From Orthonyx spaldingii (Eukaryota; Chordata; Aves; Passeriformes; Orthonychidae), in NCBI GenBank assembly GCA_013397795.1, contig VZTJ01000294.1, positions 545,311 to 609,310 of the forward strand: a stretch of DNA of 64,000 nt, read 5' to 3'. Shown one piece after another: positions 12,239 through 59,200 of this stretch. Under the pieces are notes generated by a model. That model saw only the letters and a list, made by a program, of their open reading frames with translations. It had not been told where the DNA came from and ran no database searches. Position 1 is the first letter of the stretch. The number at the start of each line of letters is the position of its first letter. A program made the position numbers and the translations under genes.

Positions 12239-15114
12239 CGTTTTATTTTTAAATTAACTAGCTCAGAGATACAACTTTATGGGGGAAAGGGGCTTCTAAA
12301 AGCTGTCCTGGACACAAGGATTGCAGATCACATCCAAATTCCCTCCTAGAATTTCCAACCTTTCACAGGCTTTCAACATCTCACTTGTGATCCTGCATGC
12401 TGCTTTAAAAGGAGCAACAACAATCACAACTCACAAAGTGTTTAAAAGCCTGCTTTGAGTTCTTAAACCCAAACCTGTATTTTTAAGCAGTTCTTAAAAC
12501 AGTGTAGTACAGCTCCAGATAACAGGCCAAGGCTCTGTGGTAGAGGTGGGTGGCATTCAGGTTCAGGCATACATAAGACACTTTACCACTGCGGAATTCC
12601 TAAGTACAGGTGAAGGGTGGAAGTAACCTCTGGAACAGATTATCTCAAGTCTAGCAGTTTGCATCTTTTCCTCCCATGCCAACGGGCACAAGTCTATCTG
12701 CAGGATTAATTCCTTGCTCTTTGGTAGGGAACAGGCCAAGCAGAATTAGTCACTGTCTCCTCATATGGCAGCACCTACTGACACTCGTCCACCAGAACAG
12801 CTCTACTCCTCAGCTCTTGGCACTGTCATTCCAGACAAGTCATTTTTAAAATTATTACAGGTTAGCAGAGGATTTCAGGTTTCGATTTTAAAACTGGCTC
12901 AGACACATAATTACATTAATACAATGTATTGTGAAAGAATAACAGAAATACTGATTACACATTTAAAAGATTTAGGCTTGAAACCACCCTACAGATACAG
13001 TTATGATCATAGCCTGACATATCAATTATTAAGAACCTCTAGTATTTAATTATCTCATTTCAATAGCTCTAGGAGATTAAAGAGGAATATTGGACTCTAT
13101 AATATTAAATTCAGGAATGGGCTCCATCCAAGGCATTTGCTGGAATGTGAGTGACTTGACAATCAACACCCCACTGCCAAGACAACAAATACAACCATGA
13201 GAGGGAAAGAAAGCAGCTCCACTGCTGAGGGGCAAATCCATGGGAGCTCCTTCCCCGGAAATCCAACACGGGACAAGCAGGAGTGTAAAAGCAGCAGCTG
13301 TCACCATTTGTAACAAATCCAATGATTCAAGGTAAAGAAAGCAAACCCATCAAGTAATCATGCAATCAATACTAAAACAGATCAAATAAAGATCATTTAC
13401 ATGCTGCATATACCCAATTTCAGCCGTGGTTTTTAAAGCAGCCTAGGCAGCTTTGCCCTCTGCCAGATACAATGAGGGCCTTGAGAAAGAAAAGTCCTTT
13501 TTCCAGTGGACATTTACAAAGAAAGGTAATTAACATGAGACTATGTGAACTGAAGGTTCAACACAAAATCTTTAAATTCTCTTATAACCTGACCATTTGA
13601 TGACTTCTGAATTCTGAAAAAGGTCTAAAATAATATGTTCCAAATCAGCCAAAATTAACCTACCATTTTAGTAGGAGGTAAGCACAGAAATAATCAATGG
13701 ACTGATGTGCCAAAATTCCAGTCTTCTCTTGGAGGACAGACGGTGGAGGACAAACTCTCTCTCCTTTGACTTTTCCCAAAGCAGTTCATTTATTTATTTG
13801 TTTTCTGAATGAAAGTCTGCATGCCACAGGCTGTTGCAAGTGTGATGAAAACCAGGGAAAGTGGTGATCTATTTACTAACACACTTCAGCAAACCACGAC
13901 TCTGCTCAAAACTTAACATGAAGGTATCACAAAATTAACTTTGGTGACCTGGTAAATGCTGCTTCCTGCCAGGAGCCGCCCTGAGAGGTGACCTGGAAAG
14001 CATTCCTGTGAGATGGGATCTCTTCTCAGCTAATTAGAGACCAAGATCAATTCACATGAGGAAAATGCATCATTGTCTTTGCTGCCAAACACAAAAATAG
14101 ACCATTTAACACAGCTCTAACCTTCTTTCCCCATTCTTGTTAATTAATTGCCAAGAGTAAACATAGAGAAGGTAAAGACAGCCAAACATAACACAGCCAT
14201 TGAAGGGCTATTAATCAACACAAATACTGAGCAGAAGCAGCATTTCCTAATCATCTCTAAATATTCCTCAAGGAAGAGAGGCAATGGGATTTTCTTACCA
14301 TCCCAAATACATTTATAAGCAGCATTAAAGTTGCATCCAAAAAATGCTGAAACACCACGAAACCTCTTTGCTCTGTGCAGGAACCCCGGTGGTGCTGGAG
14401 GGCAGGAGGGAAGGTGTTCCTGCACCCGAGGTCAAGGCTCACCTGCAGTTCTGCAGAGGGAACTGAGGCACAGACCTGAACCCCCGTTCCAAGGCTCACA
14501 GGAAGCCTGGGGTGGAACGTGGAACCCAGCTGCCTCTTTAGCTATGGAAATAAAGGGAATAAAGGAAATAAAGATGCCATGGTGCTCCCTCCTACCAGAT
14601 TCCACGCACACCAGCCCCAGGCAGCCAAGGTGCACTTGCCACCTTCATCCCAAAGTTCTGGGAAAAGTGATGTCTCCCTCAACAAGACCAGAGATGTCCA
14701 AGTGCTCTGTCTCACAGAAAAATAGAATGTCCAGGAGCGGTTCCTTATGCAAATTCACATGCTGTGAATTACCTGAGGATGAAATTACTTTTTTCAGAGC
14801 TGTCACCTTCAATGTAGTTTCTTTTTACCTTTCCTGCCATCTGCTATAGAAATAATAATAATAGTAAAAAGGACATGGCACACTTTAAATGCTACTATAT
14901 TGTATCTAAAAAACCCCAACTAAACCCAACAAACCCAATCCACATACCACTTGTTACTTTTAGAATATTCTAGAAGCAGAAGTATTTTCAGACAGATAAG
15001 CCCAAAGGGTGAGGACAAGAGAATCAATGCCCTACACAAAAAGCCACCCTGACTCCAGATAGGTTCTGGAGAAAGAAACAAGGAAACCCCAAACCAACAA
15101 AAATAAAACACTCT
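12239..15114. other. Intergenic, no gene seen
   Basis: It lies between the converging ends of the small gene and PIK3CB. It is AT-rich with a short AAT run near 14848, and GC rises around 14.38-14.52 kb without a recognisable exon. AATAAA on the minus strand near 13.79 kb could serve a longer PIK3CB 3' UTR. Confidence 0.5.
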
Positions 15115-15132
15115 CGACAAAGTAAAACCAAC

Positions 15133-15138
15133 TTTAAT
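15133..15138 (-). terminator. Candidate poly(A) signal ATTAAA for PIK3CB
   Basis: On the minus strand it is ATTAAA followed within 60 nt by GTTGGTTTTACTTTG and TTTTATTTTTGTTGG, a typical U/GU-rich downstream element. The choice among ATTAAA copies is inference. Confidence 0.35.
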
Positions 15139-16410
15139 TAAATTCCTACATAATCCAACATTTCTAAGCAGAACAACTGTTTAGTCAAAAAGTAAATATA
15201 TATGTTTAATTCTCTTTCAAATGTCCACAAGAATCAAGAGCTACCAGTGTTCCTTGGAGAACAAGCAGTAGTTGAAACCTCTCTTGCTGATGTTCAGGAA
15301 CAGTTTGTTACATCTTTTAACCAGCAGTTCCCTATTGCACGTAACAAATTTGCTCTCCATTTAAGCACCTAAAAGCCTGGTACCTCACTAAATAAATTAA
15401 AACAAATCCAGTTTCTTCAGCAACCATCTTCAACATATATATCTTGGTAAAGCAACATTACTGCAAGCTTTTAATAAATACAGAGAGATAAGATCAATGA
15501 CTCCACATTGGTGTTCTGTGGAATGATCTTTTCCCATAAACACTTGCTTTTCCAAACAGTTGGGGTTTTTGGTATGTATGCTCTAAAAATCACTTTGTGT
15601 AGTATATTTAAGGAAAACATCCCTTACATAAGTCAGTAGATTTTGCAGGGCACAACTGATCTGAGATATGAATTTCAGCATAAGGCTGGAATGGGCTTCT
15701 TGCTGAAACCAAACCAAATGGTGCCTCTCTGGGAGCTGAAGGCAAAGCCCCAGAGGCTGAGTGGAAGACTGGAACCAACGAGGGATTCTCAGGCACGTTT
15801 GGAATTGGCCTCACCTTCCTCACTCTGAAGGGCTTCTTTTGTGTGTTAAGTCAGAGGAACAAAATTGTGCAACCCTGAACATCTGGATGCTGCCTCATTG
15901 TCAGAGGTCTCCCCCGCCCTCCAAACACCCACCCTTCCTTCGGCAGCAGCACGAGACATGAAGCAGCTCCCTGCAGTACAGTGATACCATGGTTGCTATT
16001 TACAGTAGAATTAATGCATCTGTGCCAGTAGGGCAGAGGTCATATGAAAAATATACACAATACACTCATTTTTAGCCAGATTAGGATATAAAAAAAATTT
16101 ACTCTTCAAGTCCTAACTTTAAACAAAGAACAGTTCTGTCAGAGGTCTTCAAACCTCCTGAGGATATGTTAGAGCACATTACCCTAACGTATAAAAACAA
16201 ATATTTACACCTCCATAAAGTACCAAAGAATTTTTAAAAATGCCTAGTAGCTCTCAGCGTGCAAAGTCAGCAGGAACTGATTATCCAGGATGTTCACTAA
16301 TTGTAGAGACAGTCTTGGAATCAAGCATTCAGAAGCAGAGTGCAAAAGACTCGGGAATTATTTCAATATGTTTGTTTTCCTTGTTGTTTTCTTTCTTGTT
16401 TTGAATCAGT

Positions 16411-16540
16411 TCACAGAATCATAGAATGTGCTGAGTTGGAAGGGACCCATCAGGATCAGAGTCCAGCTCCTGTGTGGGGCTCCCCAAGAACCACCATGTG
16501 CCTGAGAGCGTCGCCCCAACGCTTCCTGAAGCTTTGTTGG
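16411..16540 (-). mobile_element. CR1 LINE 3'-end fragment in PIK3CB 3' UTR
   Basis: The plus strand reads TCACAGAATCATAGAATG, then GAGTTGGAAGGGACCCA and CATGTGCCTGAGAGCG. This is the reverse complement of the 3' end of avian CR1 elements, whose sense strand ends in ATTCTATGATTCTGTGA. The insertion is 5'-truncated to about 130 bp and in the same sense as PIK3CB, starting some 70 nt after its stop codon. Confidence 0.85.
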
Positions 16541-16611
16541 TCCATATGACAGAAACCCTTTACAAACACTTATCAAGGTAACCTTCAGCTTAGTGCAAAT
16601 GCCAGAATCTT

Positions 16612-50259
<33,648 letters not shown>

Positions 50260-50277
50260 TATGGAATCTCAATAATA

Positions 50278-50289
50278 TCATAACCACAT
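50278..50289 (-). promoter_or_regulatory. Three-codon uORF in the PIK3CB leader
   Basis: The leader reads GCC ATG TGG TTA TGA just after the inferred splice acceptor, 30 nt upstream of and in frame with the main ATG. It would encode Met-Trp-Leu and then stop. A second in-frame TGA follows at 50269-50271. If the acceptor is as inferred, ribosomes must leak past or reinitiate to make p110-beta. The reading is direct; the regulatory role is inference. Confidence 0.45.
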
Positions 50290-50292
50290 GGC

Positions 50293-53200
50293 CTTAGGGG
50301 AGAGAAAACCCTAAAATTCAGTATATTTAACCTTCTATAATTAGACACACATTTTAAAGTCTTCGGAAAGTTTACATAAGCCTGCTTTGTACAGCTCAGC
50401 TTACCACTCTGGGGTCTCAAATGCCAGTATTGCAAACACATAAGCATAGTTTTACTCATTAATGTTATTTAATATAATAAAAGTATTTGCCTGGCAAAGT
50501 ACTATTGTTGAGATGTTTACATCATTAAAACTAAGTAATTAGAGAAAAAACTAAGTAGAGATTAGCTGAAACAAAGGAATTAGTTTCAGGTTCTTTCTAA
50601 AACTTTACCTATGTAGAACACAACCAAAGTAAACTGCTTGGATGAAGCATGGCAATATTTCATATGGAAACTCATGATCAGTTTCATTATCTTGTTTTTT
50701 GCAAACTTCCCATTAGTTGTTCACAAATGTGGCCAGAGACATATTCAACCTGAAAGTCTGTATTAATAGCAGGAAAAATTGCTTCAACTCTACCAGAAAG
50801 TGACATTTTCCTCTCAAGACACTTATCTCTATTTGTTCTCACCCTTAGAGAACGATCATCCTCTATGAACTCCACCCAGGGTGTGATCTAAATCCACTGC
50901 AGGGGAGGAGGAAACCCTGTGATCTCCTTCAGCTCACTACATTGGCTTCCTGACTGCTTGTCCTCTGTATTTCAGGACATTTTTATTTACTCTTAATGCC
51001 ACCACCAGTTTTTCTGACTTTCCAAGTCTTCTTTTTTTGATTACCACTCTCTAAAGCTGAGTTTTTCCTTCAACCGCGGCTCACTGAACCATTTACCTTC
51101 CTCTTCATCCAGACAATGCTCCTCAGCTGACACAGGGATGGGAAGCATTGTGAAACACTATTGCAAAGCACTTTAATAGACAAGCTACCCCTGTGTCTTT
51201 CAAATTCTTGTTGGACAGCACGAGACGTGGGAAATCACCATTTGTAACAGAATATGTCAGAATGTGCAACTCCACTCACAGCTTTCCAAGACTTTTATTA
51301 GTCCTTCCCTTTCCTACAATGGATAACAGACAATGCCAGCAGCACAAAAATCAACTTGTCAGGTATTTGACAGCACACTCCAGCCCCACCTCTGAATGCC
51401 ATGTAAATACATCCAATAACAAGACCCAAATCATTCCAACACCTTTCCATGCAGCCTCAGCAAAGCTGTGAGGACCAGCACAAGCTGCAAATACATCTTG
51501 TAACCACACTAATACATGGATCACTTCATGTTTTGTTTGTAGTGGATAAAAATACGGCAGTTTTCATTAATGCCAAATAAAACACCCCTAAATTTAAGAA
51601 AGCATAAATACATAAGGAAAAACATTTTTCCTCAATAGAAGCAACAATTAGGGAGCTCCTGCCATCATCACTATCAAATAATAGTTTTACCACCATTATG
51701 TCCACATTTTCCCCCAAAAAAGCCCACTACACTGACCAGACTGAATTAAAACATAAAGAATTGGAGGAGGGGGTGTGGTAAAAATAACAAATCAGATATG
51801 AAGGTATTTCATATGAACTACCACATTTTACCAATCCATCCATTCATCAGTGGATGTGCAAAGTTTAGCATGGTGTGTGAGCTCTAATCAAAGGAAAGAA
51901 ATAAAATGTAACTCCATTGTGCAATGCAGACTACGTTATTGCAATAACACAGCATCTACTCCCCCCAAAAAAACTAGAGAAAATGTGTAACTCCTAATTA
52001 CCAAGCAGTGTCTTTTCAACAAGCTACTATTTTAATGGGATACTATTTCTTTTCCTCCAGCCACCTACTTGCACCCGTAAAATCCTGGCTGCACCTGAAA
52101 TTAGTAGTCAGGGAAAAATAAAAATACTACACATTTTTCATATTTGGATGCACACATGCTATATTTTCAGTTATTCTCTCTGGTCATCAGGGCAAAACAA
52201 AGAGGTATTTCCATTACAAAGCATTACTTGGACAGGTAGAGCAGCAAGGAAATCTGTTCTATGTAGTTATTTCATAGATAATTAATTTCTGTTTTATTTC
52301 AGCAGTTTTCTATTTTCATCCTCTTTCAGATGTTTTTCACAGTTGCAATTGTTGAAACCATTTTAGTGCATCAACAAGAGTTTAAAATGTTCAAGGAAAC
52401 AAGACTTAAAAATGCTGCTCAATATCCTGGAGTCCAGACACCACAACACAGAGAGTTATAGAGTTCTTGTGAGATACTTGTTTATAATTACAGATTTCCA
52501 ACACAGACACCGGAATCTTTTAAAATTCCATTTGCATTTTCAATTAAAAAGGGAAGAGCAGGCATCACACCAATCTGAGCATGCTTGGAGCTATTCTTGC
52601 TTTCAGGCACTTACTTAACATTTCCTTCCTCAAGGAAGCAGGTCAGTGTGTTTTGCAGCCAGCACCCTGTTTCTTCCCCAAGAGCTGACATCACAGGGGC
52701 CAAGAGAGGAGCAGTTTTAACCCTGAGAAACACAAGACTGCCAACCCACAGGGCTCTGGGGATGAGTCACGGCCCCAACTGTGACATGTGTGGTGGCACT
52801 GGTGACTAACAGTATCACATGGAACTGAAACAAAGGCAAAAAGCCATCTGGATTGGGAGCAACAACACCAGAGACATTTTAAACAACTTCCAGCTAAAGG
52901 AAAAAAAACCAACAATTAAAATAATAATATAAAGCTATTTCAGGCTGTTAACCTCATAGCTATTCCTGCCCACTGTCACAGTAACAACAACCTTACATAC
53001 AAAAGAAGGAAGTAATTAAACCAGCACTTAACCTTGGCTACTCAAGTATCCAATCCATGATTTTGAATTTCATAGCAGCAAAGCCCAACACAAAACGAGT
53101 CTCTAAGTCACAGGTAGTACTGGCAGGCAGCATTCAAACCTTCCCATGTAAAGTATCAATTTTCTCTAAACTTTAACCTGCAAATTTCATATATATGTGT

Positions 53201-56129
53201 GCACACACACTCTCTTAATCTTAAAACTGCTCAATTAGTATTTTAATATACCAGTTCTGCCAAAGCTGCTTATGCTAATGGAAAGAAATGGAACATAGAT
53301 GAGTAGAACATCTGTAGAACTAGAAAATTTAACACTCACCTTAGTATTTTTTTGTAAAATGTACACAAAGAAGAAGTCCTACAACACGATTTCTCAACTG
53401 GGTGTTGCTGTTTTGGTTTTTAAAGGACTTGCCATCTCTAGGCACACAGAAGAATTGGCTCTGGTGCTAACAGCTTTATTCCAGAAGCCAAGAGACCTTA
53501 TAGCTTTCCCCTTCACCTCCCAACAAAAGTACATCTCATCATTGAACCAACAAGACTGCTGGGAGAGGAAAAAAGGAAAAAACAAACCAAGAAAAAAAGG
53601 GCTACCAGAAGCAGGCTGCTTCTTCATTGATTTCTAAAACAGTTTAAGGTGAGATGACAGTTAAAATTAAGCCACACACATTTTTATGTGAATTGCTGCC
53701 CACTCAACCCAAACAGAACTAGAATCATGTGTCCTGGGCTATACAGAGGAGGTACAAAACTAGTCTGGAGAAGAAAAAATGTAGGCAACACCTCCAGCAA
53801 GTGTCAGCCACCAGCAGAACCACTGGAACATTGCACAGTACCAGTTAACAAAACCCAGGCATTCAGAACATCCCCAGGAGTTCCAGACTTATTCTTTAGA
53901 CTAAAGTATCAGGAGGATTTCAGAAGCTGTGGTTACAAGTCGGGGCTGTGTTCTCTTGCTAAACCACCCACCCATTTTCCTGAGAAGGCAGGCAAGGCTA
54001 CCTTGTGCCAAGCTCAAATCCATCATGACTACTTCAGGACTTCACTGAGAGCCCAGGGCCACCCAGCTGCAAAGGCTCCACAGCACTGCTGCAAGAGCTG
54101 CTGAAATCAATTTTACCTGTGTCACAGAGTTCACTTGCACATGTACAGGAATTGAATCCAGGAGGTGCAAATATCTGACATAAACCACTGCCAACCAAGA
54201 AGATACAAAGAACAAGCATGGGAGAGAGTTTGTAAGGTTATCCTGAAATGAAGAGCTGCCCAAGAACCTGCTCAGAGAGAAAGAGCCTGTCTGGAGAGCT
54301 GCAAGAAACGAGACATGGAGTAACAATGCAATGAACTCTCCTTTGAAAATAATTTATCATATCAGCAAAAGACTTGGACATTAAAAAGTACCAAATCCAC
54401 TTGGATTGTCATCAACACTCAACATTTATCTGTGTCAGATAAGTTCTTCTGAAAGCAACTTTTAGAAGAATGCAGCAATTACGAAAACTCACACTGTGTC
54501 ATTAAATCCTTTACTTGTGAGCTCACCACAAATCCCCTATCACTCATCCTTTGAGCTCTTTCTGTTGTTAAAAGAACATCAACATAAAATCCAATGCAAC
54601 ATAAAATGTTTTATCTTGAAGTATAATCCAGAAGAACACAATAAAAAACAAGTAAAAGTAGCTGTAAAGAAGGTGGTAATTATAAACACACATATAATGC
54701 AGGGTTAGAGGAAAATTTTGATGCCCTGTTGTCTCTCATGGCATTTATTCTCCTGAGCACCAAGAAAGTCTCATCTTTGGAAAAGTCTTTAGAAGAGCTA
54801 TCTTACATCTGAAATGATGTCACCCACCCCTGAAATGTGGTCAGAGTTCTCTCAGGATAAAATCAGTATGCTATCATCCCAAACAGATGGCAAAAACCTG
54901 GAGGGGAGGACAATTTATATATTAAAAAGTAATTTTCCTTAAGAAATAAGTTTCTGTTACACCACCTCTTCTAAACACAGGTGCATTTTAAGGGCACATA
55001 AATATCTACACCTCTTCAGGTTAAATATAAAGCTGGATTTACTTTTCACTAAACCCATGAATATTTACATAAAGGACAAATATCAGAAGCTAACTTGTTT
55101 GGGATATGCAAAACTAAGGGCACTCTGCCTCTCAAGATTTTTGCTTTATGTAATAAGTTATTACAAGTGTTGAGCGCCACATCCAAGACAACCATCACTG
55201 TGATCAATACCGCTCTTTATCTACGGCTTGCTCTGTCATGTGGCAGTCAAGGGGCTAAAAAAGAAAAAGTCTTGCAGTAGTGAAAAGGGCCACCCCATCC
55301 AGACACACAAGAACAGTGTTCAAACAGTATCTCACTGTGCAGAACAGAGGAGATGACAATCTGACCACAGTAATTTTCTAGGAAACAGCAGCAGCATATC
55401 ACGTAGTCTAAGTAGGAGAAACACTAAGCACTTACACAATACAATCATTGTAATCGTTTTTCTAACTACGTAAACATCTAGTACTATTAAAAGATGAGCA
55501 GGCTATAAATGAAATAATTGAGAACAAACAAGGGAAAAGAACCTAGTAGAAAGATGGAAAAGGAGTCCGAATATGCAGGAAAACTTACATCCTATGAAAT
55601 TTCAAAGGCCTTTAGAAAAAAGTTTTTAAAAAAATTTGAAAAAGTCTGATTTCTTGTGAAGACATTAAAGTCAAATATATGCATTAGATCAGTGCCAGTT
55701 CACAGCTCTGGAGAACTACATCCTCTTCTTCAGTCTGTACCAAATTCCTGGGAGTTCTGCTGCCCATGGCAGTGTCCAAGCACCGCCCGCGACTCCCACA
55801 GGCTGTGACAGGGGCACTTCAGGCACCAGCTTGACCCTCTCCACTCATCAGTCCATCTCCTCATCACTCCCGTTCCGTCGCCTCCACCACTCCCGCTCCC
55901 TCCTCTCCATCACCCCACCCGCAGCTCTCTCCGAGGGCAGCCCGCAGCCAGAGCAGCGCTGCTCATCTTTTCCTCTTCCCGGCCGTCCCCTCCCATCCCC
56001 GCCGCAGGCACACAATGGGAAAACAGGCGAACAAACACCCCCAGTTTTCCGTGGGCCCGGGGAGCGGCCTCGCCCCGCGAGCAGCAGCACCGCATGAGGA
56101 GCGGGGCGCGGTGGGGACACGGCCCTCAC
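50293..56129 (-). other. Presumed PIK3CB first intron (5' UTR intron)
   Basis: About 5.8 kb between the inferred leader acceptor and the CpG-island donor. Only short, unconserved frames occur. Additional non-coding exons could lie here, but I cannot point to one. Confidence 0.45.
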
Positions 56130-56150
56130 CCTCCGGCAGCAGGCACAGGG
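55830..56150. promoter_or_regulatory. CpG island, likely PIK3CB promoter
   Basis: A GC- and CpG-rich block in otherwise AT-rich sequence, with C-rich runs such as TCCCGCTCCCTCCTC and CCCTCCCATCCCCGCC that suit SP/KLF factors, and no TATA box I can point to. It lies 5.6 kb upstream of the first coding exon in the orientation expected for the PIK3CB start. Open frames across it are GC artefacts. Confidence 0.65.
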
Positions 56151-56200
56151 AGACATCAGGGTTAACGAGGAACTGCAGCCGAGGTTTGGTTTAAAGGTTT
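56130..56200 (-). other. PIK3CB: Possible PIK3CB non-coding first exon
   Basis: On the minus strand CTGCTGCCGGAGG is followed by GTGAGG, a good donor whose GT lies at 56129-56128. It is the only consensus minus-strand donor I see in the CpG island. The 5' end of this exon cannot be fixed, and 56200 is a placeholder. The intron to the next acceptor at 50293 would be about 5.8 kb. Confidence 0.35.
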
Positions 56201-59200
56201 AATGAGACAAGAGCCAAAACCACCCATGCCAAGCAGTGCATGTGCTGCTAACAACTCTATTTTCTGTTCACCCCTGCCAGGTCACACAGTGGCCCTCTTA
56301 AAACCAGCACCCAACGCAGTGATGACTCAAAAGTGGTCTGTGTGCCACTGCAGACCATGGAAATCCACAGAGCATGCCATGGGAATTCTTATTTAGCCCT
56401 AAAGACTGAACCCACTTAAGGTTCTGGCCTTCTACAGCTGCTTAGGTGAATTTCCATACAAACTGCTTCCAAATCTAAAAATAAAAGACAATCAACTTGA
56501 TGATAGATACAAATGTCTAAATCAGCAAAGCTGAGATCTTTCCACTCCATGAATGTCATGGGTATCTATCCACAACAGCAAAGATTTTAAGAATTCAAGA
56601 CATCTACAAAGGAGCCTGGAAAGTTATTTTTAAAGATCATGTGGTACTATAAATATTTCCCAGCAGTTTTGTTGAACTGCCACATGAGCTGGCCCTATGG
56701 AATGGAAAATTAAGTGTCCATTTAGTCAGGGTTCCTCCAGAAATCGGTATAAAAATATCACCATTTAGTTTTCTAAAAATATCTATGTATAGAAAACATG
56801 AAAGGCCTTTTCCAAAGGACTCATTCCCTCACAGTGCTCACAGTGGTACCAAGAGTGGTCTCTCAGCCATCAAGTCTAGATTCTCTCATTCTCCTCATGA
56901 AATACAGCTAATTTTCCACAAAGATAATTTCATTAGGGTTTTTTTATCACCGATCCCTGTACTCCTAGCATTATGCACCAAGTTTTAAGAACTGAACTCA
57001 GGATTTTAAACCCACAAAGAATGCAGTTTCTACTCAGATATTAATGCCTCTAAATAAAAGTGGTCCAGTTTTCAAGAAATGCTGAGCACCTGAACTTGCA
57101 ACTGACTTACACAGGACTTAGAGATATGAAAAACAATGCAGACATGTTAACTGGTTTGAAATTAAAATTTCATTTCATTAACTTCATTTGAACAGATAGT
57201 TAGATTATCTCTAGTTATTCCTTCTTATGAGAACTAGCTGTGAATGAGATTGTCTTCAGAATTTTCTTCCCTGGGAAACAAGTCTCATGTAGAGAACAAC
57301 ACTACTAAAATGGTATTCCAGACTCAGAAGACTTACAGACTTGGCGTGAACAATGAGGATAAAAGGAAAATCTTACTTCCCGTTAATTTATGCTCAGGCA
57401 AAGACTCACATTTTCTGCTCCTTCCAAAGAATATTCAAGATGAACTGAACAAGTAAATAAAACTTAAGTCTCAGGCTTCTGATAGACTTCTGACAATTCA
57501 CAGGCAGCACATAATTTATAATGAACACAATACTCAGCAGTAACGTATCAGCTTCCCACAGCTAATTCACAGCCATCCCCTGCTCTACCTTGAAATCACT
57601 GCATAGATACATTAAAATATAAATACAAAGTTTCAGGCCATCCTTTTGTATTGTGCAATTAAAGTGAGTTGCAGGGAGAAGAAAAACACCTTTCACATTT
57701 CAATATTACTGTGTGAAATTGTCTTTAGAAGCATCCAGTCACTGGATCACACTGAAGCTGGGGACACTATAAGAGAACATTCCCTTTCAGCTCACTGGAA
57801 TGCAGTTCTGCATGGCTGAGAAGGGAGGGAATACAAAGGAATGGAAGGAAACAGCAGATTAGAAAAGCACTGTCATATGAGTGTTCATCTGACACCTTGA
57901 CCAACAGAGTCAGGGAGACACGAAGGAGAAAATCTCAAAGGAAAAAAAGCTCAGGCCAGTTATTCAGTATTCTATAGCAACCGGGCTGTGAGAAAACATC
58001 TGGTAGATTCACCTTTAGAAGCATTTTTAAACAGCTCTCTTGGATATTTTGGGAAAATTTCAATAGCAGCAGGCAGAGTGGGCTGTGACATGAGGAGCAA
58101 TGCATTTGTATAGCACACTCCAGGAGAGCAAGGTGAGACTGAAGAGTTGGGAAAAGCCTAGAGCTGGTGAGTGCACAACCCAGACAACTCCCTTTTGACC
58201 CTGCAGAGCACTGCAGATACTTTATGGACTTGAGGGAGGTTAGCATGAAATGTTAGGGTATGCTGAGTTCTAAGAATAGACTAAACATTTAAATGATGGC
58301 ATGCTCCCGTGGATATTTTAAACAAACAAAGAAACAAACAAAACCAAGCTTAACAGAAAAGGTGAATGGAGGGGCACAAGGGAAGGAGGAGGACTGGACA
58401 GCCAGACTGAATGGGAAAGGAGGAGAGAGAGAGGAACCACAACCCAGAATAAAGATGTCATTTTAACACAGGCAGGTCAGGTTGTTTCCATAAAGCTGCA
58501 CCACTGATGTGCCAGCACAGTGAGGGTGCAGAGAGAAGCAAGAGGAGTGGTAGAGTGACAGCTTTTCCCAGCCTCAGGGCTGGCTGGCCACTTGACAGCT
58601 CCAAAGATCATTTCAAAAAATGTAGGCAAAACTACAGCCTAAAGGCCTGGCTTTCTAACAGCCCAAGCTATTATTAGAAGTACTATGCAATGTCTCTGTC
58701 ATGAATCTGAAAAGATGCATTTAAAGTCTGGAGTTGTGCTTTTATTGATTTATTGTACTAAGTAAACTGTAGGGGCCCTGTCCTCCCATTGCTAAACAAG
58801 AATTGTAGCAGACTTCTTCACAGTCTGACAACAAAGCTAGGAAATAATAAACAGTATTAGTTCTCCTCTCTGGTATTTCCTTGCCTGTTCTACCACTCAA
58901 AATAATTTTTTGTTCCACTGTAAACACGAAGGAAACGTTCTACTTCTGAGATATTTAAATATATAAATAGTTACTATTTCCTCTCCTTTGGAATTGTACA
59001 AATGCACCTAGACCATCAAATCTCACCAGCAGCCAACTGTTCCCCTCAGCTATTAAGATTCTACATCTAGATGACATTCTACTATTACAAAAAGTTAAAA
59101 ACAGAAATTGAGGTTTTCCTATGAGTAGATACTTCTTCACACAAGGACTAAAAGGTTCAGCTTTTAACTATTTCTGATATTTTGATCAAAACCTCTAGGA

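Larger units (their letters stand above)
15115..16611 (-). other. PIK3CB: Probable PIK3CB 3' UTR
   Basis: Sequence below the TAG has no further exon. The first plausible cleavage signals on the minus strand are ATTAAA at 15204-15209 and at 15133-15138; the second is followed by GT-rich sequence. No AATAAA occurs closer than the copy near 13.79 kb, so a longer UTR is possible. A CR1 3' fragment lies in the proximal part. Confidence 0.4.

Noticed and set aside
14331..14849. 172-codon plus-strand frame in the intergenic region
   Set aside because: No recognisable domain, mixed composition typical of chance frames, and no splice or poly(A) context.
50687..50875. 62-codon minus-strand frame in the presumed first intron
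   Set aside because: It starts at GTG, resembles no family I know, and has no upstream acceptor I would trust.
55848..56156. 102-codon minus-strand frame over the right CpG island
   Set aside because: Arg/Gly/Pro-rich composition from GC content; it crosses the likely donor at 56129 and resembles no known protein.
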